This document shows positions 6,060 through 12,097 of a stretch of DNA of 13,018 nucleotides, in pieces. The notes beneath the pieces were generated by a model. The model did no database searches, was not told the origin of the DNA, and saw only the letters and a program-made list of their open reading frames with translations. Made by a program: the position numbers and the translations under genes. Each line of letters begins with the position of its first letter. The stretch's first letter is position 1. Source of the DNA: an uncultured Collinsella sp. (GTDB lineage Bacteria; Actinomycetota; Coriobacteriia; Coriobacteriales; Coriobacteriaceae); the NCBI GenBank assembly GCA_905207425.1, contig CAJLLB010000047.1, positions 1 to 13,018 on the forward strand, given 5' to 3'.

Positions 6060-6957
6060 GTACATCCGCAAAGATCGCCCTAAGGACATTTTTCCAAAGA
6101 GACTCAGCGGTTTGATGGAAAGCTATGAAATAGAAAAGGGGCGCAGAGGCATTAGCAATATCGGCCTTGCGCGTCTGCTCTATCAAAAGCGTAACGGTGC
6201 CGATGATGCCTCGCTAGCCGATGACCGCTATGCAGTGGAAAGGGAGAACGGCCGCAAGGCGATTGCGAGAAAGATCAGCCGATTTCGAAAAGGAGATCAG
6301 TTTCCTCAATGGGATGACCTCGTAGATCTGGCTGACATATTCGGAAAGCCAGTAGGTTTTCTCATCGGGGAGACCGATTGTGATACGTACGAGCTCCAAG
6401 ATATTGCTGACTTCCTTGGTCTCAGCGGCGAGGCTGTTCTGTCCATCGAGCGTATGACGAGAAAAGTTAGTGCGGAGTGGCTTCCGGAACAGTCTGGCGG
6501 CAACGGCGGAGACCATGAGGAATGGGAAAAATACCTCGTGAATGATATGGTCGCGAAGGCGAATGCCGAGCCAGAAGCTTGCAGGGCAGTGCTCAATCGA
6601 ATGCTGACCGCAGCAGCGTTTAAAGACCTTGTGCTCTGCCTGTCTGAGGTCGGCGATGCCCAATACAATCTGCTTATGGAACGCATTGCAAGTGCGGAAA
6701 TAGAACTGAGAGACGCAGACGTACTCAGTGACAACCACCCAGACTCCATCATGGGGCAAATGGCGGCAAAATCCCGATTCAGGGATGCTGCAACACGCCT
6801 GCAGGAAGCGGAAAATGCGGTGAGGTCCAGCAGGTATGCAGCTTATGAATGCCATGTCCGCATCGTTGATGAAATGTTCTCGGATATTACCCAGACTGAC
6901 GCAAATACCGTAGCCAAAGAGCATGTCAAGCAGAGACAGTCAGGTAACCAGGCGTAG
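6046..6957 (+). CDS. XRE/Cro-like helix-turn-helix regulator with long helical C-terminal domain
   Basis: 303 residues. The N-terminal 110 residues look like a Cro/C1-type DNA-binding domain: GISNIGLARLLYQKRNG, then ISRFRKGDQFPQWDDLVDLA and DIFGKPVGFLIGETD, the usual ending of such domains. A second short segment (LQDIADFLGLSGEAVLSIER) follows, and the rest (about 150-303) is charged and alpha-helical with no family I can name. The start is ambiguous: ATG 6046 directly abuts GAGGA (6041-6045), whereas ATG 6058 leaves 12 nt; the second may be the true one. It is divergent from the small membrane protein. Its last 30 bases overlap the 3' end of the minus-strand pseudogene. Base composition is more AT-rich than in the sugar genes, suggesting transfer. 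Confidence 0.75.
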   Translation: MIKTMYIRKDRPKDIFPKRLSGLMESYEIEKGRRGISNIGLARLLYQKRNGADDASLADDRYAVERENGRKAIARKISRFRKGDQFPQWDDLVDLADIFGKPVGFLIGETDCDTYELQDIADFLGLSGEAVLSIERMTRKVSAEWLPEQSGGNGGDHEEWEKYLVNDMVAKANAEPEACRAVLNRMLTAAAFKDLVLCLSEVGDAQYNLLMERIASAEIELRDADVLSDNHPDSIMGQMAAKSRFRDAATRLQEAENAVRSSRYAAYECHVRIVDEMFSDITQTDANTVAKEHVKQRQSGNQA

Positions 6958-7592
6958 CCGTCGTATCGATACGGAAGTGGGTATAAACCGTCCTGCTGCT
7001 TGCATACGTGGTTCCGTTGCCGCCCGTCAGCTTGTAGCAGTTATAGAAGCACTGCGAGTCCGAAACCCCGCTCGAAGGCAGCGCCCAGGTGGCGTCGGCG
7101 TAGATCGTCACCAGCGACGAGCACCCCGAGAAGCAGTAGGTCAGGTCGGTGAGCGCAGACGGGTCGAAGCCTCGGAAGTCCAGCTCGGCGGGCGACGAGC
7201 GCGAAGCGAACGCGAACCGCACGACTTGACACCTGCGAGGTTGCCCAAACCGGAGACCACCTCCAGCGCCGTGCATAAGTAGAAGAGGTGGGTCAGGTTC
7301 ATGGTTGCGAACGTCGCCATGTCTGCCGCGAAGGCGATGCGCTCATCGGCCGCCTGGCCTTCACCTGCTGGATTTCGTCGCGCAGGGCGTCCGCCACCTC
7401 GGCGCTCTTGGCAGCCTCGGCCACTTGCCCCTCAAGCTCCTTGATGCGAGCCTCCTGCTTGGCGAGAAGCGCCTGGTAGCCCCTCTCCGAGTCCACTGCC
7501 TGCGGCTCTTCCGCCTGCGCGACCCCTTCTTGGCCGCCCGCCTGCGCTGCGACCTCTTCCTCGTCGTCGATGCTATGGTCGTCTCCGTCCAT
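6926..7592 (-). pseudogene. Chimeric remnant: acidic coiled-coil N-terminus joined to BspA/DUF285-like repeats, two frameshifts
   Basis: Read on the minus strand from ATG 7592 (AAAGG upstream): an acidic Gln/Glu-rich start (MDGDDHSIDDEEEVAAQAGG), then a coiled-coil-like segment (YQALLAKQEARIKELEGQVA). At about 7355 one C appears to be missing: restoring it gives KAQAADERIAFAADMATFAT and NLTHLFYLCTALEVVSGLGN. At about 7220 a second shift leads into FAFASRSSPAELDFRGFDPS, CFSGCSSLVTIYADATWALP, QCFYNCYKLTGGNGT and FRIDTTATPGYLT, then the stop at 6926-6928. The last part is typical of BspA/DUF285 leucine-rich surface-protein ends. The first part resembles small acidic phage capsid-region proteins I associate with coriobacterial prophages (from memory, uncertain). 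Non-functional as it stands. Confidence 0.7.
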
Positions 7593-7666
7593 GTCGGCCT
7601 GCCTTTCGATTGACATAGGCCAGCACAAACGAACCGTCCCTTAACCATGCAAATAGGCTAAAGGTC

Positions 7667-7710
7667 GGTCACAAAGTGAGGTCATCCAGTCCGTTCGGCA
7701 GTTTGTGACC
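7667..7710. repeat. Inverted repeat upstream of the ABC-3C operon
   Basis: GGTCACAAAGTG (7667-7678) and CAGTTTGTGACC (7699-7710) are complementary at 11 of 12 positions (9-bp perfect outer part) with a 20-nt centre. It lies in the 199-bp gap between the pseudogene and the ABC-3C operon. Could be an operator, a recombination site or a relic; no evidence decides. Confidence 0.5.
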
Positions 7711-7736
7711 ATTAGCAAGAATTAGAGGCAACGCAA

Positions 7737-7750
7737 CGAGCGAACGCTCG
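7737..7750. promoter_or_regulatory. Palindrome before the ABC-3C operon, possible operator
   Basis: CGAGCG-AA-CGCTCG is a 6+6-bp dyad placed 41 bp before the first start codon, directly followed by AT-rich sequence containing GATAAT (7750-7755) and TAGAAT (7760-7765), either of which could be a -10 box. No convincing -35 box is visible. The position suggests a repressor site or a small hairpin at the start of the transcript. Confidence 0.35.
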
Positions 7751-7791
7751 ATAATGGTCTAGAATATTGGACTTGACATTTGGGAGGCAAG

Positions 7792-7989
7792 ATGGAGACT
7801 GTGAACCTTATCCTTGGAATTATCGCGTCTATCGCATCCATCGCCGCCGCCGTCATCTCGCTCCAAAACAAGCAAGAGATCAAGTCAATCAAAAAGAGTC
7901 TAAGCGACAACTCGCAGACCGCTACAGGTAAAGTTGCCACAAACGTCGTAGGCAGCAACAACTCGGCGAACATCCATGCTTCGCGATAA
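7792..7989 (+). CDS. ABC-3C first component, N-terminal membrane-anchor part (probably split by frameshift)
   Basis: 65 residues from ATG 7792 with GGGAGG at 7782-7787. A hydrophobic helix (NLILGIIASIASIAAAVISL, residues 5-24) is followed by a basic stretch (KQEIKSIKKSL) and the motif GKVATNVVGSNNSANI at 46-61. The frame then stops at TAA 7987-7989. The next reading frame, shifted +1 and overlapping by 14 bp, begins with a second copy of the same motif (GKVATNITGDSN), so the two are probably one membrane-anchored protein of about 260 residues whose frame has been broken or is joined by recoding. Taken alone it would be a tiny one-helix membrane protein. It opens a tightly packed four-frame operon. 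Confidence 0.7.
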   Translation: METVNLILGIIASIASIAAAVISLQNKQEIKSIKKSLSDNSQTATGKVATNVVGSNNSANIHASR

Positions 7990-8581
7990 GCCAACGCAGA
8001 CAAGCCAGAGCGCAATTGGAAAGGTCGCCACGAACATAACCGGCGACTCCAATAGCTATGACTCACATGACATAAACATCTACCAGCCCGTCTCGTCTGG
8101 CCCGCACCGGCCGCTTACAAAGACGCTCATGTATAAACTCCTGCAAATCATGATTTCGTCGACTGAGCCAACGGGCGAAGATTTCCCCCTTACGCCTCCG
8201 CCTCCTATAGAGAAGAAGCTGATTTACAACCACGCACCGCGTTACCTAAACATCATCAACGAGTATTCTGAGAACTACGCTCGTCTCGACAGCGTGATCA
8301 AGGAATTCCCCGACAGCGAAGCCATCATCCAAAGGCTGAACAAGATGTTTGTCAATGTGGCAGACGTTCGCGATGACGGCAAGCTGTGCGTAGGAAACGG
8401 CGATGCACAGCTCAAGCTCATCGAGAACGAGATCTATAACATGATTGTGAATGACGCAAGCTTTCAGGCTGACGAGGTCCCCGAAGAAATCATCAACCAG
8501 TTCTGCGTTGCGTTGATTGCCGTTGCCGTGGCAAAATGCAGAGTCCTTCTGAGGCCAGGTGATGACGATGCTGCTGCTTGA
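7976..8581 (+). CDS. ABC-3C first component, C-terminal domain
   Basis: 201 residues if started at ATG 7976, but that ATG has no ribosome site, so the frame is more likely the continuation of 7792-7989. Residues 14-26 repeat the GKVATN motif, a Pro-rich stretch follows (PLTPPPPIEKK, about 75-85), then a helical domain (YNHAPRYLNIINEYSENYAR onward) ending VALIAVAVAKCRVLLRP. Position before a small middle protein and a DUF2326-like ATPase, and the general look of the helical domain, fit the conserved C-terminal domain of ABC-3C effector components. In such systems this component is the presumed effector. The assignment rests mostly on context. The stop at 8579-8581 overlaps the next start. Confidence 0.65.
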   Translation: MLRDKPTQTSQSAIGKVATNITGDSNSYDSHDINIYQPVSSGPHRPLTKTLMYKLLQIMISSTEPTGEDFPLTPPPPIEKKLIYNHAPRYLNIINEYSENYARLDSVIKEFPDSEAIIQRLNKMFVNVADVRDDGKLCVGNGDAQLKLIENEIYNMIVNDASFQADEVPEEIINQFCVALIAVAVAKCRVLLRPGDDDAAA

Positions 8582-8813
8582 TCGCAATAATGAGCCGACG
8601 AGCACGGTCTATTACATCGCTGCCGCCTTGGATGGCTACATCGACCAGAACCCAGGCTTGGACGCCGGTCAACTCTATGAGGTAACGGCGAACACTCTGG
8701 TCAAGAAAGAAGTGAGCTACGACTTCTTTGTCATGGCTTTGGACTTTCTCTTCCTCCTCGGACGCGTGTCAATAGACGAGAAGGGAGGGCTACATGTTCA
8801 TCAAGTCGCTTAG
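8568..8813 (+). CDS. ABC-3C middle component (MC6-like small winged-helix protein)
   Basis: About 81 residues from ATG 8568, with AGGTGA 5 nt upstream; GTG 8559 and ATG 8562 are alternatives. MLLLDRNNEPTSTVYYIAAA at the start and SYDFFVMALDFLFLLGRVSI at the end match the pattern I recall for 'ABC-three component system middle component 6': a short start, an LYE/LW segment, then a LDFLFLLG helix followed by a basic/acidic hairpin. Middle components are thought to bridge the ATPase and the effector. Overlaps the previous gene by 14 bp and the ATPase by 20 bp, implying translational coupling. No catalytic motif is expected or seen. Confidence 0.75.
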   Translation: MLLLDRNNEPTSTVYYIAAALDGYIDQNPGLDAGQLYEVTANTLVKKEVSYDFFVMALDFLFLLGRVSIDEKGGLHVHQVA

Positions 8814-10518
8814 AATTCGCAAGACAACAACTGACGAAATAGTTCGCGAGGTCTTATTCCACAAGGGTGCCAACCTCATCGTCGATACCGAGGACTCCGA
8901 ATCGCACAATCGCGTTGGAAAAACAACCTTCCTCAAGCTCATTGATATCGCAATGGGCGCCAAGGACAGGAAGCTCATTTACACAGACGCCGACACGGGC
9001 ACGGTGACCGAGGAGCTACGCGATTTCATCGTCACAAACAAGATCGCCGTCGACATGACACTGACATCGGATTTTCCCGATGGCGATGACGTGATTCTCA
9101 CAATCGACCTCTTCCCGAATGGAAGGTACTACATAGACGGCGAAAAGATGGGGCAGAAAGCTTACCAGCAACGACTCAATGTCTTGCTTTTCGGGAACGA
9201 AGCGAATGTGCCCACGTTTCGCCAATTGATCAATTCATTTGTCCGCGTGTCCGTAGGCGGGGATGATAATTCCTTCCTCAAAACCGTTCCCAGCGGCAGC
9301 ACATCCATCTACCGGAGTGTCTACAACGCTCTGTTCGGCATCTCAGATCCGGCGCTCGACAAAAAGCGTGACGACCTCAACAAGGACTTGAACAAGACGC
9401 GTGAGTCCATCAAACGCTATAAGAAAGTCCAGAACGTCGATACGGTCAGCGAGCAGCAGCAGATACTTGCAGGGCTCGAAGCCGAGCATGAAGAAGTCCA
9501 GTGCAAGCTCAACAGCATCATCGACGCCGATGTCTACAGGGCCAACCGCGATGAAATCGCGGCTACACGCACCCGATACGCATCTCTGACACTGCAACTC
9601 TCAGACATAGACTACAGGCTGCAACGAAATGAAGAGGCCCTGCAGACTGCTATGCAAGAGCGCGGTAGACAAGCCGACGTTAATTTGAGCAGACGGTTTT
9701 TCGAGGAAGTCTGTTCGATGATCCCGATGGTGAATGCAACTTTCGAAGAGATGGTCGCATTCAACAACCAGCTCTGCGACAACAAGATTGCCTATTTCGC
9801 GAGTGTGGCAGAAAAACTGAAGGCCGAGCGTGCATCTGTGCAACGTGAAATCAGCCAACTGTCATCGCAGAACAGCCAATTCATGTCATTGGTGGAGCAA
9901 GACCTCATCGATGAGTACGAGTCGCTTCAGGCACGCCTAGTTGAGCTTTCGAGCAGTATCGGCAAATGCCGAGAAGTAATAGATACGCTCAACAGCTTTG
10001 AGGTAGAACAGACCAGCATTGAGGGAAAAATCGCATCGCTTGGCTCGTCTGATGATGGCGACGAGCCGCAATCCAACGATTTTGCTGCAATGATGCTTGC
10101 GTTTAACGCATTCTTCACTCCGCTTGCCAGGGAGTTCAACAACGAATCGCCGCTGCTCGTTTACTATGAAGAGTCGAACAAGTTCCCCGTTGCAATACGT
10201 GATACCGCTGGCTCCAGCACGGGCACACGCAAGTCACTCATCGCCGCATTTGATTTAGCGTATCAGCAGTTTGCAGAATCAAAGGGCATCAAGACTCCGC
10301 GCTTCATAGTGCATGACGTCCTTGAAAACATCGAGGGTAAGGTGTTGCGTGACATAATCGCACGCGCCAGCACAATCAACTGCCAGTACATAGTCGCAGT
10401 CCTTAAGGAGAAGCTCGATTCGTCGCTGATACCAGCCGAGGAGCAGGGTAAACTGCAAATCCTGCAGCTTTCGATTGACGATATGCTTTTCACGCGTGGC
10501 AAAGGTGTTGCGTCGTAG
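8794..10518 (+). CDS. ABC-3C ATPase (DUF2326/SMC-Rad50-like)
   Basis: 574 residues; ATG 8794 has GGGAGGG 4 nt upstream. ABC-type ATPase split by a long coiled coil, like SMC/Rad50. Walker A is the degenerate HNRVGKTTF (Lys43, Thr44), lacking the first glycine of the classical motif but usual for DUF2326 proteins. Heptad-rich helices occupy about 187-420. A signature-like SSTGTRKSLIAAFDLA is at 474-489 and a Walker B-like PRFIVHDVLENIE at 502-514 (Asp508). In ABC-3C systems this subunit is proposed to sense nucleic acid or invasion and trigger the effector. Intact and last in the operon. Its stop lies in a hairpin shared with the convergent restriction operon. Confidence 0.88.
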   Translation: MFIKSLRIRKTTTDEIVREVLFHKGANLIVDTEDSESHNRVGKTTFLKLIDIAMGAKDRKLIYTDADTGTVTEELRDFIVTNKIAVDMTLTSDFPDGDDVILTIDLFPNGRYYIDGEKMGQKAYQQRLNVLLFGNEANVPTFRQLINSFVRVSVGGDDNSFLKTVPSGSTSIYRSVYNALFGISDPALDKKRDDLNKDLNKTRESIKRYKKVQNVDTVSEQQQILAGLEAEHEEVQCKLNSIIDADVYRANRDEIAATRTRYASLTLQLSDIDYRLQRNEEALQTAMQERGRQADVNLSRRFFEEVCSMIPMVNATFEEMVAFNNQLCDNKIAYFASVAEKLKAERASVQREISQLSSQNSQFMSLVEQDLIDEYESLQARLVELSSSIGKCREVIDTLNSFEVEQTSIEGKIASLGSSDDGDEPQSNDFAAMMLAFNAFFTPLAREFNNESPLLVYYEESNKFPVAIRDTAGSSTGTRKSLIAAFDLAYQQFAESKGIKTPRFIVHDVLENIEGKVLRDIIARASTINCQYIVAVLKEKLDSSLIPAEEQGKLQILQLSIDDMLFTRGKGVAS

Positions 10519-10539
10519 GAGTGACCTGTACTCTCCTAC
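10515..10539. terminator. Hairpin between convergent operons
   Basis: GTAGGAG (10515-10521) pairs with CTCCTAC (10533-10539) across 11 nt. The ATPase stop TAG (10516-10518) is in the left arm and the minus-strand stop of the next gene (10536-10538) is in the right arm. No T-run, so termination strength is uncertain; the position suggests a compact bidirectional end. Confidence 0.5.
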
Positions 10540-10841
10540 TCCCGTATCCCCACCGAGAACTCCCCGCCGAAGTTGTTCACCTCGAACCGCTCGTCAGCCA
10601 CAAGTCCCTCCTTGCTCACACGGCACGCGAACGGAAACAACTCGGCCACGTCCTGCAGTTCCAGGAACGTCCGGTAACTCGACCGGTTTACCAGCATGTC
10701 GGCAAAGACCAAAAACCGCGTAAGCTCGTCATTCAGTTCGATGGGCTCTGCAATCACGTAGTGCCCCCGCCTCACGCGCCGGACAACGCCGAACTGATTG
10801 AGCGATGCCACAATCTTTTCGGAGCCCTTCAGGATGGTCAT
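10536..10841 (-). CDS. Small winged-helix-like protein downstream of the restriction gene (unknown function)
   Basis: 101 residues from ATG 10841. The frame is open for 13 more codons up to a TGA overlapping the end of the endonuclease gene, but holds no other start codon; the ribosome site is weak (GAGGCGG about 11 nt away), so it may be translated by coupling. SEKIVASLNQFGVVRRVRRGHYVIAEP looks like the recognition helix and basic wing of a winged-helix domain as in AbiEi-type antitoxins; the rest (LTRFLVFADMLVNRSSYRTF onward) I do not recognise. It lies 38 bp after the endonuclease on the same strand, so it is probably the third gene of the restriction-modification operon: a regulator, an antitoxin-like fragment or an accessory subunit. 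A truncated gene remains possible. Confidence 0.6.
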   Translation of the reverse strand: MTILKGSEKIVASLNQFGVVRRVRRGHYVIAEPIELNDELTRFLVFADMLVNRSSYRTFLELQDVAELFPFACRVSKEGLVADERFEVNNFGGEFSVGIRE

Positions 10842-10879
10842 GCGCTTGCGCGCCGCCTCAACGCTCTTATTGTCCCGGC

Positions 10880-12097
10880 CTAGTCAAGTACCCGTTGCCT
10901 CTCCTCGACCATCTCGCAGAAGCCTCCCACATCCATGAGCCATTCTTGCTGTGAAGGCGTGTAGGTGGGGAAAAGCTGGGAGGGGATGACGAGCTGGAGC
11001 TTGCTGTCACGCATGGCGTTCGTGTAGTCCACGCTCACGGCGGGCTCCAGCGTGATAAGGTGCTTACGCTCGATGCGGTTCGCCTCCTCGAGCACCTGCC
11101 TCCAGCGCTCCTTGATGGTCGTCTTCGCACCGAGCATCGTAAGGCTCGAGGAGGGGAACCCCTCATCCCGGTAGCACTCGATTGACGGAAAAATGAAGTC
11201 CGGCTTCGACTTTCCCTCGGTGTAGGGCTGTGCGGAGTATCGGATTCCCCTACCCTTGAACAGGAACTCAAGCTGGTGCTCGAACGCTGTGCCCGCGCGG
11301 GACTTCCTGCGCTGGAAGGTCGACATGGTGGTCTTCAGAATGCCGTCGACGTCGAGCTGGCCGTTCAAATAGGGCGCAAGGTCTCTCTCAAGCAGATGGC
11401 GCTCAAACACCTTGAACAGCAATTCCTCGCGCTCGTAGCACGCGAGCAGGCTTCGATCGGGGTCATCCGCCCAGTCGAGACCTTCAAGGGTTGAGATGGA
11501 GTACTCCGTAAAGTCGATGCCCTTCGGAAACGTATGTCCAAACCTCTTGACCATATCGTCCAAGTAGATATCCGCGCTCAAGGGAGCGCGCGTCTCGATA
11601 CCAATCATGCCGAGGATGCGCGAGGCCACCGCACCGATACGGTTGCGCTCGCCCTTTGATACGGCATAGCCCGAGCGGTCGGGCTCCTCGAAGCCGAACA
11701 GCCACCTCAGCTGCGACTCGATGGTCGAGCCTTTTTTAGCGAAGATGATGAGCAGCCCGAGGTCATCGGAGTTGGCGACCACCATGAGGTCGCCAGCGGA
11801 TGCCTGCCTGATGGCGGGGTTGTCCTTGTAGTAGAGACGGTACTCGGTTCTCGTGGGATGTTTGCGGCGCGCATCGTACCAAGTCACGGTCCCGTCGCAC
11901 ATCTCCGGCTCCGCCTCGTCGCACATGTAGGCGAACGTGGTGCGGATGTCGCGGATGTCGTCGTCACCGAACAGCGACCTCAGCGGCAGCGTGCCGTTGA
12001 ACTCGTGCTGATTACTCCTACCTGCGTCGATATCGACGTCCGCGAGGGTCTTCGAGACCGCGCCGTCGAAGTAGCTGCTAAGCGCCCCGTAATCCAT
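10880..12097 (-). CDS. Type IIE restriction endonuclease, EcoRII-like
   Basis: 405 residues, matching EcoRII (404). The N-terminal part carries [13 protein letters not shown] and [17 protein letters not shown], resembling the EcoRII effector (B3-like) domain that binds a second DNA site. The C-terminal catalytic domain is very clear: [18 protein letters not shown], then KPDFIFPS (Asp300) and [15 protein letters not shown] (Lys325, Lys329, Arg331), the positions of the EcoRII active site shifted by one. It cuts unmethylated DNA, probably at CCWGG or a CCNGG-related site. ATG 12097 overlaps the methyltransferase end by 20 bp, so the protective enzyme is made first. No truncation or frameshift seen; the system looks active. 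Confidence 0.93.
   Translation of the reverse strand: MDYGALSSYFDGAVSKTLADVDIDAGRSNQHEFNGTLPLRSLFGDDDIRDIRTTFAYMCDEAEPEMCDGTVTWYDARRKHPTRTEYRLYYKDNPAIRQASAGDLMVVANSDDLGLLIIFAKKGSTIESQLRWLFGFEEPDRSGYAVSKGERNRIGAVASRILGMIGIETRAPLSADIYLDDMVKRFGHTFPKGIDFTEYSISTLEGLDWADDPDRSLLACYEREELLFKVFERHLLERDLAPYLNGQLDVDGILKTTMSTFQRRKSRAGTAFEHQLEFLFKGRGIRYSAQPYTEGKSKPDFIFPSIECYRDEGFPSSSLTMLGAKTTIKERWRQVLEEANRIERKHLITLEPAVSVDYTNAMRDSKLQLVIPSQLFPTYTPSQQEWLMDVGGFCEMVEERQRVLD

Noticed and set aside
6923..7282. Plus-strand 119-codon frame beginning inside the XRE-type regulator gene
   Set aside because: Arg-rich composition without motifs; the minus strand of the same stretch holds recognisable BspA-like repeats.
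7773..7778. TTGACA as a -35 box for the ABC-3C operon
   Set aside because: It lies only 14 bp before the ATG, so its -10 box would fall inside the gene; it overlaps the ribosome-site region.
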